DNA from: Acidobacteriota bacterium
GTDB taxonomy: Bacteria > Acidobacteriota > UBA6911
DNA: 48,489 nt
Direction of reading: 5' to 3'
Assembly (NCBI GenBank): GCA_016929335.1
Contig: JAFGIY010000078.1
Coordinates: 1 to 48,489 of the forward strand
The stretch's first letter is position 1. Each line of letters begins with the position of its first letter. Positions 6,714-14,879 of the stretch are shown here, piece after piece. The position numbers and the translations under genes are program-made. The notes under the pieces were generated by a model. It was not told the origin of the DNA. It did not search any database and saw only the letters and a list, made by a program, of their open reading frames with translations.

Positions 6714-8999
6714 ATGTCAGTCAGACAGGACAAAGCCCGTTGCATGCGGTATCTCGCCGGATTCCTGTGTCTCGCGGTGCCTGCTGTATCCCTTTGTATC
6801 CTGAGCCTGCCGGGGGCAACATCCCCTGCGGCTCAATCCGATGCCGCATTCAAAATACGTGTTGATGTCGAGTTGGTGACGGCGGAAGTCGTTGTGCTGG
6901 ATAAAAAAGGAAAACCGGTGCACAACCTTAAAAAAGAGGATTTCCGGCTTTATGAGGACGGGAAGCAACAGGAGATTGCCAGCTTTGATGAGGTTGCGGA
7001 AGAAGCCGCAGCAATTGTGGATCCGGCTAATATCGATCGGAATGTCCCTCGCGGCAAAACCGTCCTGATCCTGTTTGACGACAGCACGATCACGGCCACT
7101 CATACCAAAATGGCGCGCGACTCTGCGGAAAAGTTCATAAAGGAACATATGCGTCCCTTCGATTTCTTTGCCGTAGCCGCCTATGACCATTCCTTGCATG
7201 TTCTCCAGAGTTTCACCGACGATCCTGAAAAGATATTGGCAGCCATTCGCGCTCCTGCCGTGTCGGGCAGCGCAAGACGCGAATCCGCGATGGATCAGCC
7301 TCCGCTGGAGCGTCAGATGGAACCTCAGCAGCCATCGAAGCGGGACGCAAGTGATTCCCGGATTCCCGACGCTTATATGAGATACCAGTCCGAGTCCTTT
7401 TTCCGGGCTTTGGATGCGCTGAGCCGGTCTGTCGAACGGATCCGGGGCCGCAAATCCATTCTTCTATTTTCCGAAGACATCTCTCTCAGCGATGAGAGCC
7501 GCTCTCTTTACCAGAAAGCATTGAATTCCGCCAGGAAAGCCAACGTGGTCTTCTATACGATCGATACCAAGGGACTGGAATCGAAGCTGTTTGGAGCGAT
7601 CCATTCTCCTCTGAAAAACAAAGAGTCGCAGGCGTTCCTGAGGACTGCATTCATGCCCGGCGGGATGTTTCAGCAGCAAGGCGGACAGAAGGATGGCGGC
7701 GGAAGCGGCAGTGGAGGCAAAGGAGGAGGGACAGGCGGCGGTTCAGGTTCCGGAAGTACCTCCACTCCCTCTTACGATCGCAGAGGCGATGCGATCAACG
7801 ATCCCCGTACCGCAGGACACCCGGATTTTGGATCGGAGGCCATGAGGATGGAGAAAGAAGTGCTGAGGTCCTTTTCTTCAGAGACGGGCGGTTTCCCGAT
7901 TTACAATACCGCCAATTTTGACCAGGAGCTCGCCAAATTGGACGAGCAGCTGAGCAACTATTACATCCTGGGCTTTCAGTCCGGCAATCCTAAGCGGGAC
8001 GGATCTGTTCGCAAAATTGAAGTCAAAACGGATTTGAAAGGCGTGACCCTGAGGTATCGGAAGAATTATGTCGACCGGCGCCCTCTGGATACTCTGGCCA
8101 GTTCCAGGGAAGAAAAATCTTTGCTCAATGCCATAGCATCTCCTGCATCTGCAGTGCGGCTGCCCCTGTCTTTTCGTGCACTCTATTTTTATGAGACGCC
8201 CGGCCTCACACGGGTTCTGATTTCCTCCAAAATCGGTCTGGAGAAAGCTGAGTTCAAGAAGAAGGGAGGCCAGCTCTCTTGCAGTCTCAATGTGATGGGC
8301 GTGGCGTATGCCGAGAATGATACGGTTGCCGCCCGGTTCAGCGAAACGGTGCCCGTGTTTATCAATGAAGAAAAGGATCGGGGCCTTCCAAGAACTTTTG
8401 CTTACAGCAATTACTTCAAGTTACGGCCTGGAAAATACCGTCTGAAGCTTGCGGCCTCAGATGGAGCAAATAATCTCGGATCTTTGGAGCAGCCGATGGA
8501 TATACCCGCACCCGTAGAAGGCCAAATTGCAGCAAGCAGCCTGGTGGTAGCGGAAAGAGTGTCTCATCTGCCCGCGCTGATTCAGAATATCCAGGCTAAA
8601 CTATTGGACGAAAGCGACCCTCTGGTGTATTCAGGGATGCAGATATCTCCAAGCATTGAGAACAAATCACCGGTTGGCTCGCCTCTCGCGGTCTTTTTCA
8701 AGCTGTACAATCCTGCAGGCGGCCTGGATCATTGGAAAGCGGAAGTTAAAGCAAAGCTTTTGAACGAAACGGGGAGGGAGTATACCTTGCCTCCTATCTC
8801 TTTGGAAAACGATCCGTCTCAATCCCTGAATACAGCGGCGACGATCGCCTGCACGCTCAGGTTTAAAGACATGGAACCCGGAAAATACAGGTTGATTATC
8901 GAAGCCACGGATCCCCAATCGTTTATAAATGCGACTGTCCAAACGGATCTGGAGTTGTGTGTGATGGATGAAAATGGACACCCATCGTTTTTGAGGTGA
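6714..8999 (+). CDS. VWFA-related Acidobacterial-type secreted protein, long paralogue
   Basis: A 761-residue paralogue of the upstream gene. A signal peptide with two hydrophobic stretches is followed by the same opening, here VVVLDKKGKPVHNLKKEDF then RLYEDGK. The VWA-like domain includes TVLILFDDSTI in place of a classical DxSxS metal site. A Gly/Ser-rich linker of about 35 residues near residues 320-360 breaks the domain, after which the typical YYILGFQSGN and YRKNYVDRRP segments appear. A further beta-rich region of about 300 residues is longer than in the neighbour. The start is firm (AAAAGGAGG just before the ATG). The last nine or so residues, ENGHPSFLR, and the stop codon are encoded by a repeat unit that recurs just downstream, so the original C-terminus has been replaced. 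Confidence 0.85.
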   Translation: MSVRQDKARCMRYLAGFLCLAVPAVSLCILSLPGATSPAAQSDAAFKIRVDVELVTAEVVVLDKKGKPVHNLKKEDFRLYEDGKQQEIASFDEVAEEAAAIVDPANIDRNVPRGKTVLILFDDSTITATHTKMARDSAEKFIKEHMRPFDFFAVAAYDHSLHVLQSFTDDPEKILAAIRAPAVSGSARRESAMDQPPLERQMEPQQPSKRDASDSRIPDAYMRYQSESFFRALDALSRSVERIRGRKSILLFSEDISLSDESRSLYQKALNSARKANVVFYTIDTKGLESKLFGAIHSPLKNKESQAFLRTAFMPGGMFQQQGGQKDGGGSGSGGKGGGTGGGSGSGSTSTPSYDRRGDAINDPRTAGHPDFGSEAMRMEKEVLRSFSSETGGFPIYNTANFDQELAKLDEQLSNYYILGFQSGNPKRDGSVRKIEVKTDLKGVTLRYRKNYVDRRPLDTLASSREEKSLLNAIASPASAVRLPLSFRALYFYETPGLTRVLISSKIGLEKAEFKKKGGQLSCSLNVMGVAYAENDTVAARFSETVPVFINEEKDRGLPRTFAYSNYFKLRPGKYRLKLAASDGANNLGSLEQPMDIPAPVEGQIAASSLVVAERVSHLPALIQNIQAKLLDESDPLVYSGMQISPSIENKSPVGSPLAVFFKLYNPAGGLDHWKAEVKAKLLNETGREYTLPPISLENDPSQSLNTAATIACTLRFKDMEPGKYRLIIEATDPQSFINATVQTDLELCVMDENGHPSFLR

Positions 9000-9020
9000 A
9001 AATGGACACCCATCGTTTTT
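8969..9020. repeat. GGGTGTCCA repeat cluster, left (two units)
   Basis: Two direct copies of a 24-base unit containing ATGGACACCCAT lie at 8969-8992 and 8997-9020, 28 bases apart. The first lies inside the 3' end of the VWFA gene. The reverse complement ATGGGTGTCCAT is the core found again at 10404-10485, and a related core at 11145-11234, on the other side of the transposase. Confidence 0.85.
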
Positions 9021-9223
9021 AATTTTTATCAATTTCAGCTTAGAGCTCTTGCGGGAAAAGGTTTTTAGGAATGAATGGAACTCTTGGGTACAGCAAATCG
9101 GTATGCGATCAGGGCAGGAGAGTGATCACCGGCATGGCTGGCGTTATATGATGTTGAAATATATCAAGCGATTGAGGAGATCACGCGAGTTCTCCTGTGG
9201 CTGGATTGGCAGAAGGATATAAT

Positions 9224-10339
9224 CTAAGCCAATTGCGGCCGCGAAGCAGAAAAAGCGGCTTGAGCCATGGAAACACCCGAGACCCATCGCTTGCCGAGGC
9301 GATTCGCAAAGCTGCGCAGATTGGAAAGCAATCCGGCGGCCAGACGAAATTTGGATCCGAAATGAGAAATTGTATCAGGCCATGCTTGTGGATTTGCACC
9401 GATGCGCCACAAAATCGGTGCAAGACCGGGATCGATGGCGCCTCGCTTTCCCTCTCTTAGCATGCGTCCGGATAGATCCACGAGGTCGAAATACTGAGCT
9501 GCCGTCATTTGCAGGATACCGCGACGTTTGGAATCCGATTGGATGGGGCATAGCCAACATGAGGAATTGCAAGGAACCGGATTATCATTTGAATAGACCT
9601 CAGCATTTTCCTGATTCTGCAGCTCGCCACTGGAAGAGGCAACTTGATTGCTTTGAGAAGATTTGCCGGGAATAGAGCCTGGCAGCATCGTTTCTCTATG
9701 CCAGGCGCGGATTCGTTCCTGAATGCTGGTGAAGTCGCTTTCCTCCGGAGTGAAAGCGATGCCGGCACGGATGGGATTCAGATCCACATACACCATGCAG
9801 GCGGCGATGGCGGCTTCATCGAGCAGAGCCTGGCATTTGAAGCGCGATTCCCAGAACCGGCCTTTGACTCCATCTTCTTTGTTTGCCTTGCGGGCGATGA
9901 ATTCGTCGAGGCAGGCCATGAACCAGCTGAGGCTGCACAGTCGGCGGCGCAACTCCGCAATACGTTCCGGACAAGCGGTCAGCGCCGAGATCTGCTGCTC
10001 GGGGGGCGGCAGGGCATTAGGGTTATGTTTGTCACGTCGGGGGAAGAGGGTCAGCCAGCGGGTGGCCACTTCGTGATCGGACCATGTGGCGACGATATCG
10101 GGGCGAGTGCGGAGAATAGAGTGAAAGTGATTGATCAGGATTGCATAGGCGCAGACCTCGATGGCGAAAATATCGGCGAGGTACCGTAACCTTTCTACAA
10201 TCCACGCTTTGCGGTGGGAGAAGTCGCGTTGTGTTACGGGGTCGTATCCATACAGAAATGCACGCCGGACGCACCGGTTGAAACAGTGGTAGACGCCCTC
10301 TTGCCCATCCTGGACATATTGGCTTCGCGGCAAAGTCAT
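9224..10339 (-). CDS. REP-associated tyrosine transposase (RAYT), Y1 family
   Basis: A 371-residue protein of the Y1_Tnp/IS200-like HUH superfamily. The N-terminal GVYHCFNRCVRRAFL is the family's first strand. ILINHFHSILR holds the paired histidines of the HUH metal site. AACMVYVDLNPIRAGI matches the conserved Y...NPxRAG helix that carries the likely catalytic tyrosine. About 170 further residues have no known domain; such extensions occur in the large RAYTs of Acidobacteria and Planctomycetes. RAYTs are single-copy, domesticated relatives of IS200/IS605 transposases that act on short palindromic repeats in the genome. The start is supported by GAGGTG just upstream. There are no IS-type terminal structures or accessory TnpB. 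GGGTGTCCA repeats flank it on both sides and are its candidate targets. Confidence 0.9.
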   Translation of the reverse strand: MTLPRSQYVQDGQEGVYHCFNRCVRRAFLYGYDPVTQRDFSHRKAWIVERLRYLADIFAIEVCAYAILINHFHSILRTRPDIVATWSDHEVATRWLTLFPRRDKHNPNALPPPEQQISALTACPERIAELRRRLCSLSWFMACLDEFIARKANKEDGVKGRFWESRFKCQALLDEAAIAACMVYVDLNPIRAGIAFTPEESDFTSIQERIRAWHRETMLPGSIPGKSSQSNQVASSSGELQNQENAEVYSNDNPVPCNSSCWLCPIQSDSKRRGILQMTAAQYFDLVDLSGRMLREGKRGAIDPGLAPILWRIGANPQAWPDTISHFGSKFRLAAGLLSNLRSFANRLGKRWVSGVSMAQAAFSASRPQLA

Positions 10340-10403
10340 GATTCACCTCTTTTCATATAATTAATGGCGATCTCATGAAATGAGCTAAAAAAAATTTGAA
10401 AGA

Positions 10404-10485
10404 AAATGGATGTCCAAATATGCTCCCAAATATGCTCAAATAAATGGGTGTCCATATTTTCGCTTAAATGAATGAGTGTCCATAT
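10404..10485. repeat. GGGTGTCCA repeat cluster, middle
   Basis: Three units lie between the start of the transposase and the next gene: AAATGGATGTCCAAAT at 10404-10419, AATGGGTGTCCATAT at 10443-10457 and AATGAGTGTCCATAT at 10471-10485. Between them AAATATGCTC is repeated twice. The cluster begins about 65 bases upstream of the transposase start codon. Confidence 0.85.
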
Positions 10486-10516
10486 TTGTCCATGTTTGGG
10501 GGGCGGGGGGCAAAGG

Positions 10517-11125
10517 ATGAATCGCAAGGAGTTTTTAGCGGGGATTGGGAAAGTGTGCGCGTGTTCGTGTGTCGGCGCATTGGCGGCAAGTCTGGATGCA
10601 GCAATGGCACAGGAAAGCACGAAACAAACTGCCGGAAAGCCACGGGGCCAGGAGAGGATCGAGTTCACGGAGAAGTGGGCTGTCCGCTTTTTTCAAGTAT
10701 TGGACACCCACCTGGATGAGCCTATCCGGAAGAAAATCATGGTGGCCAACGGCAGGGCCTGTCTGCTCGAATGGCAGAAAGAGACGAACCGGAAACCGCA
10801 AACGACGCCGCTTACTCTGGAAGATTTGGCAAAACGTGTGGAGACAAGCGGTTCCTCGGATTATCGGATCGACGGCAACATTATTTACTTCCAGTTCAAT
10901 TCGGCCGCGGAGACTGGGAATCCGTCACCCGAGAACCACTGTCTATGCCCGATGGTAGAAACGAATCCGGCCGGACTGTCCCCGACCTTTTGCCTATGCT
11001 CGCTCGGCTATGTCAAGGAAATGCATGAACAGATGCTCCAGAAGCCGGTCGAGGTTGAACTGCTGAGCTCGGTCCTGCGCGGCGATCCACGGTGCAGGTT
11101 CAAAATTACCGTTCCACAGGCATAA
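10517..11125 (+). CDS. Cys-rich exported protein, DUF6144-like
   Basis: From the ATG at 10517 the protein has 202 residues. It starts MNRKEFLAGIGKVCACSCVG, a hydrophobic export signal that resembles a Tat signal but has Arg-Lys instead of twin arginine. The mature part is helical and charged. The C-terminal third has the pattern CLCP, LSPTFCLCSLGYV, PVEVELLSS, VLRGDPRCRFKI. I associate this pattern with the DUF6144 and L-2-amino-thiazoline-4-carboxylic acid hydrolase-like group, where the cysteines are thought to bind metal or a cofactor. The function is unknown. In-frame codons upstream to 10472 overlap the repeat cluster, and the G-rich run at 10500-10510 may serve as a poor ribosome binding site. 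It sits between two GGGTGTCCA clusters, so it may be carried with the transposase. Confidence 0.7.
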   Translation: MNRKEFLAGIGKVCACSCVGALAASLDAAMAQESTKQTAGKPRGQERIEFTEKWAVRFFQVLDTHLDEPIRKKIMVANGRACLLEWQKETNRKPQTTPLTLEDLAKRVETSGSSDYRIDGNIIYFQFNSAAETGNPSPENHCLCPMVETNPAGLSPTFCLCSLGYVKEMHEQMLQKPVEVELLSSVLRGDPRCRFKITVPQA

Positions 11126-11144
11126 ATAGTAAGTATCTCTGCAT

Positions 11145-11234
11145 GAAAACTGCGTAATTGGGTGTCCACGAATTTCATTGGAAAACTGCATTATTGGGTG
11201 TCCACGGCTTCCACCGCTTTCTTGGGTGTCCACG
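11145..11234. repeat. GGGTGTCCA repeat cluster, right
   Basis: Three units of TTGGGTGTCCACG lie at about 11157-11170, 11193-11206 and 11221-11234. The first two share a longer context, GAAAACTGCRT-A-TTGGGTGTCCACG, about 36 bases apart. The spacing is irregular and the spacers are short, so this is not a CRISPR array. Confidence 0.85.
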
Positions 11235-11338
11235 GCTTACCACAGGTTATTGTTCCGAATGATTTTCGCGGCAACAAATGTTATCCTCCACAATCCCGGC
11301 ACGAAGAGGGACTGACTCTCTATTGATGAGGTGAGAAG

Positions 11339-12493
11339 ATGACAGAAATGCAATCAGGCGGGTTGGCAAAGGCTGAGAAATATTATTCCGACTATGGGTT
11401 GAGAGCCCGGGAATTGAAGAACGAAGGCAGGAAAGTCATCGGGTATCTGTCCGCTCTATGTCCCGTGGAAATCCTCACGGCGGCGGGCGTTGTTCCTGTG
11501 CGGCTGAAAGGGAACGTGTCGGAAGCCGTCACCAAAGCGGACGCCTACATGGAGACGATGATCTGCCCCTTTGTGCGCAACGTCTTCGATGCGGCACTCA
11601 AAGGCAGATATGGATACCTGGACGGCATGGTCCTGGTGCATCAATGCGACAGCATCGACCGGACCAACGATGTGTGGCGCTATAATCTCGGCTTCCCGTA
11701 CTGGCACTTTGTCAACTATCCCCACGTGACCGATGATCCTTCCATCGAATTCACCATCGAAATCCTCCGCATCTTCATCCGGACGCTCGAGAAATTCACC
11801 GGCAGGGAGATCTCCGATTCGGCGCTCGCCGAAGCGGTCCGCGCGCATAATGAGAACCGCAAGGCAATGCGGGAGCTTTACAGCCTGCGCAAGGAAGACG
11901 TGCCGCGCATTTCCGGCGCCGAAATGATGAAGGTCCTCATCGCCGCGATGAGCCTGCCTGTGGATGAGTCCACCGTCCTGATAAGAAGCATCATCGAAGA
12001 AGTAAAACAACGCGCTCCGGTCTCCGGCAAAAAACCGGCGCGCATCATGCTCATCGGCGATCAGATAGACGACGCAGCCATCATTAACGCCATCGAGGAC
12101 GCCGGCGCGTTTCTGGTCATGGACGATCTTTCGACGGGAAGCAAGCTGTACTGGGGCGATGTCGATGCGACCGCCGATCCGGTGCAGGGCATTGCCGACC
12201 GCTACCTCAGGAAACTGAAGTTTCCCACGACCTTCGTCGAAGGGAACACCTACGCGGAAACCCTCGAGGTCCGCTTCGGCCACATGCGGCAGTACATCAA
12301 GGACTTCAATGTAAACGGCGCAATTCTCTTCATTTATAAGTACTGCGATCCTTTCGGCTTTGAAGTCCCTGCGATAAAGAGCTTCATCGAATCCGCCGGG
12401 ACGCCGGTCCTGTACATCGAAGACGAATACAACACGTCGAGCCTCGGCCGCGTGAAGACAAGAATAGAAGCATTCCTGGAAATGATTGCGTAA
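11339..12493 (+). CDS. 2-hydroxyacyl-CoA dehydratase / benzoyl-CoA reductase family subunit (HgdB/BcrC-like)
   Basis: A 384-residue protein of the HgdB family, which carries a [4Fe-4S] cluster and, with a partner subunit, performs a difficult one-electron reduction driven by an activator ATPase. Cysteines likely to bind the cluster occur in SALCPVEI, METMICPFVRN, VLVHQCDSI and IYKYCDPFGFE. Length and order match BcrC/BadD of benzoyl-CoA reductases (about 385 residues, first of four genes). The substrate cannot be read from the sequence: 2-hydroxyacyl-CoA dehydratases and class I benzoyl-CoA reductases share this fold. GAGGTGAG precedes the ATG. The next gene follows after 12 bases, so the two are certainly one transcript. 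The protein is cytoplasmic and expected to be oxygen-sensitive, which points to anaerobic growth. Confidence 0.88.
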   Translation: MTEMQSGGLAKAEKYYSDYGLRARELKNEGRKVIGYLSALCPVEILTAAGVVPVRLKGNVSEAVTKADAYMETMICPFVRNVFDAALKGRYGYLDGMVLVHQCDSIDRTNDVWRYNLGFPYWHFVNYPHVTDDPSIEFTIEILRIFIRTLEKFTGREISDSALAEAVRAHNENRKAMRELYSLRKEDVPRISGAEMMKVLIAAMSLPVDESTVLIRSIIEEVKQRAPVSGKKPARIMLIGDQIDDAAIINAIEDAGAFLVMDDLSTGSKLYWGDVDATADPVQGIADRYLRKLKFPTTFVEGNTYAETLEVRFGHMRQYIKDFNVNGAILFIYKYCDPFGFEVPAIKSFIESAGTPVLYIEDEYNTSSLGRVKTRIEAFLEMIA

Positions 12494-12505
12494 CGGGAGA
12501 GACTT

Positions 12506-13831
12506 ATGGCTGAAATCAGAAAACCCAGAGCACTTGCGACACAGGCGGCCGGCAAGGCCGGAAAATTCGGCAGGGCCAACCTGGCCGCAACCTTGAAGGC
12601 GAAAGAAGAGGGGAAGAAAGTCGCTTACGCCTACATCAATAATGCGCAGGATGAAATCATGCGCGCAATGGACATTGTCCCCGGATGGGGCGAGAATTTC
12701 GCCGGCGTCTGCTCCGCCAAGCGGGACGCGGAAAAGTTTCTCCAGAGAGCCGAAGCGGAAAATTTCTCCCGGTCCCTCTGCACCTATGCGACCTGCACGA
12801 TCGGCTTTGACATGTGGCGCGAAGAATTGGGCGAGATTCCTCCGAACACGCCGTGGGGCGGAATGGGACGGCCCGACATGATTATCGGCAGCGCGCAGCA
12901 GCTGTGCGACCCGAGAATCAAATGGCCGCAGGCAACGCAGCATTATCTGCAGGATGTCCCCATTTGGGTGGGAACCATGTACTATCCTCCCTTCGACCCG
13001 GAAATAGATCACAAAGAGCAGGAGAAGCTTTATGTGAAATACGCCACCGAACAGCTTCGGTCGCTCGTCCGCTTCTGCGAAAAGCATACGGGCAAAAAGA
13101 TGGACTGGGACCGCCTCGCAGCCCTCGTCGATCTTACCGACCGGACGTGGGACCTGTTTATCGACTGCTACGAACTGCGGAAAAATATACCCACTCCGAT
13201 GGATACCGGCGATGCCATGAACACGATGGTGCCGCTGACATTCAATCTTGCCACACAGGAAGCCCACGATTTCTACAAGGAGCTCTACGCCGAGCTGCAG
13301 GAAAAAATTGCGCAGAAGAAAGGCGTGGCGGAAAACGAACAATACCGCCTGGTGTGGGGCGCCGGCCTGCCATCCTGGTTCGCCCTGGGCGATTTCCAGT
13401 ACTTCAATGATAAAGGAGCCGTCTTCCCGGTTGAAGTAACCTATCGCAATGCCGAGAAGATTGAGCGGCTCGACCTTCCCAGGACAAACGACCCGCTGGA
13501 ACACATCGCATGGAGATGGGTGCGATTGTGGACGCGCTGGTTTGACAAAGCGCGCAAACGCCCGGGATCGCTGCCGACGGTCGAGCGCATCATCGAGTAC
13601 ATGGAGGACTATCAATGCGACGGCGTGGTTTTCCATTCCGCTTATTCCTGCCGCAGCTGGCACGCGGGAATTGTCCAGCAGGCGCAGGTGCTGAATAAGG
13701 TGTATGGCGACGTCCCGACTCTGATTATGGAGGGAGACATCGTCGACATCAGCTCCTACAACGAGGCGGATACGCACAACAGAATCGATGCCTTCATCGA
13801 AACCCTCGCCGCCAGGAAGAATAGAAATTAG
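12506..13831 (+). CDS. 2-hydroxyacyl-CoA dehydratase / benzoyl-CoA reductase family subunit (HgdA/BcrB-like)
   Basis: A 441-residue partner of the preceding subunit. Candidate cluster cysteines occur in GVCSAKRDAEKF, SRSLCTYATCTIGFD and VFHSAYSCRSWHAG; the last lies in the position of the conserved C-terminal ligand. The C-terminal MEGDIVDISSYNEA-THNRIDAFIE is characteristic of the family. The length is close to BcrB/BadE (about 430). Together the two subunits would form the catalytic heterodimer that receives electrons from the ATPase encoded next. GGGAGAG precedes the ATG. The stop codon TAG lies in a small intergenic repeat whose first bases are TAGCCACGAATT. Confidence 0.88.
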   Translation: MAEIRKPRALATQAAGKAGKFGRANLAATLKAKEEGKKVAYAYINNAQDEIMRAMDIVPGWGENFAGVCSAKRDAEKFLQRAEAENFSRSLCTYATCTIGFDMWREELGEIPPNTPWGGMGRPDMIIGSAQQLCDPRIKWPQATQHYLQDVPIWVGTMYYPPFDPEIDHKEQEKLYVKYATEQLRSLVRFCEKHTGKKMDWDRLAALVDLTDRTWDLFIDCYELRKNIPTPMDTGDAMNTMVPLTFNLATQEAHDFYKELYAELQEKIAQKKGVAENEQYRLVWGAGLPSWFALGDFQYFNDKGAVFPVEVTYRNAEKIERLDLPRTNDPLEHIAWRWVRLWTRWFDKARKRPGSLPTVERIIEYMEDYQCDGVVFHSAYSCRSWHAGIVQQAQVLNKVYGDVPTLIMEGDIVDISSYNEADTHNRIDAFIETLAARKNRN

Positions 13832-13849
13832 CCACGAATTGCACGAATG
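13829..13849. repeat. TAGCCACGAATT repeat, copy 1
   Basis: TAGCCACGAATTGCACGAAT overlaps the stop codon of the reductase subunit and fills the gap to the activator ATPase gene. Related copies, some as full inverted repeats, lie at 19694-19727, 21165-21201 and 48115-48138. Confidence 0.75.
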
Positions 13850-13854
13850 AAGCT

Positions 13855-14682
13855 ATGAAATACTTTGCCGGGGTGGATATCGGATCGACGATGACCAAGG
13901 TTGTCATCCTGGGCGACGGCAAAGAGACTTCCTTAATCAAACTCACGGGACCTGAACACCGGAAACTGGCGAATCGCGTGATGGAGGAAGCCCTTGATCA
14001 GGCCGGCATCGCGATAAACGCTGTGCTATACATCGTCGCCACCGGCTACGGCAGGATTAACGTGCCCTTCGCCGATAAGCAGGTCACCGAAATCACCTGC
14101 CACGCCAGAGGACTGTCCGCCGTTCTGCCGAGCGCCCGCACCATCGTCGACATCGGAGGACAGGACAGCAAGGGCATTCGAATAGAAAACGGCAAAGTCG
14201 TCGACTTCGCCATGAACGACAAATGCGCCGCCGGCACCGGACGCTTTCTGGAAATCATTGCCGAGGCTCTGGGCGTCCCGCTCGAAAAAATGGGCGAGCT
14301 GTCCTTAACCGCGGAAAAACCCGCCGTGATCGGCAATATGTGCACCCTTTTCGCCGAGCAGGAAGTGATCTCGCAACTCGCCGGCGGCGAGTCTGTCGCC
14401 AACCTTATAGCCGGTATCCATCAGGCAATTGCAGGCCGGGTCTTTGCGCTCGTGAATAAGCTCAAGATAAAACCGGACGTCGCCATTACCGGGGGCGGGG
14501 CGAAAAATATCGGCCTGGTAAAAGCGCTGGAAGCAAGGTTCGGCCGCCCTGTTCTGATTCCCCCGGAACCCCTCATCACCGGCGCGCTGGGAGCCGCGTT
14601 GATTGCGCAGGAGTTATACGAGAAAGGCGGAGGAGAGATTTTGAAGAAGGAGCGCCAGCTGGGGGAGGCGAAGATTTATTAA
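13855..14682 (+). CDS. Activator ATPase, BadF/BadG/BcrA/BcrD/HgdC family
   Basis: A 275-residue ASKHA-fold ATPase that hydrolyses ATP to push an electron at low potential into the dehydratase/reductase subunits. The phosphate-binding loop is GVDIGSTMTKVV. The second is TIVDIGGQDSKGIRI. The cysteines that hold the bridging [4Fe-4S] cluster of the homodimer or heterodimer are in MNDKCAAGTGRFLE and IGNMCTLFAEQEV. The adenosine motif is AITGGGAKNIG. The size fits HgdC or BcrD (about 260-280), not the longer BcrA. The gene begins 23 bases after the preceding stop, within the same operon. Confidence 0.93.
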   Translation: MKYFAGVDIGSTMTKVVILGDGKETSLIKLTGPEHRKLANRVMEEALDQAGIAINAVLYIVATGYGRINVPFADKQVTEITCHARGLSAVLPSARTIVDIGGQDSKGIRIENGKVVDFAMNDKCAAGTGRFLEIIAEALGVPLEKMGELSLTAEKPAVIGNMCTLFAEQEVISQLAGGESVANLIAGIHQAIAGRVFALVNKLKIKPDVAITGGGAKNIGLVKALEARFGRPVLIPPEPLITGALGAALIAQELYEKGGGEILKKERQLGEAKIY

Positions 14683-14867
14683 TTCGAGATTCGAGATTCG
14701 AGATTCGAAATTGAAAGGCAAGTTGCCGGTGATGGAAGTCTTGGACTTCGACTGGTTGAAAATCGGTCCAGGTCGAAGTCCAGGTCGAGGACCAGGACGA
14801 GGTCCTGGATTTGTTAATATAGTACCGGGTTTTTTCAATTTCGAATCTCGAATCTCGAATCTTTAAT
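14681..14867. repeat. Nested inverted repeat between the two ATPase genes
   Basis: The outer arms are tandem ATTCGAG units ending in TTCGAAATTGAAA (14681-14716), matched by TTTCAATTTCGAA and tandem ATCTCGA units (14833-14867). Inside them, TCTTGGACTTCGACTGG (14739-14755) pairs with CCAGGTCGAAGTCCAGG (14768-14784). A third hairpin, CCAGGAC-GAG-GTCCTGG, lies at 14792-14808. The whole can fold into one branched structure between two genes of one operon. Confidence 0.85.
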
Positions 14868-14879
14868 CACAATACGTTC

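Noticed and set aside
10695..10715. A GGACACCCACC word inside the Cys-rich gene as a further repeat unit
   Set aside because: The surrounding bases do not match the units and it lies in the middle of a coding region, so chance is likely.
11145..11234. A possible CRISPR array of GGGTGTCCA units
   Set aside because: Repeats are about 13 bases, spacing is irregular (about 28 to 36 bases), spacers resemble each other, and no cas gene is present.
11456..13777. A 773-codon open frame on the minus strand, antisense to both reductase subunits
   Set aside because: It is a shadow of GC-rich codons on the plus strand. The translation is rich in Arg, His and Val, has no domain and crosses the well-supported boundary between two real genes.
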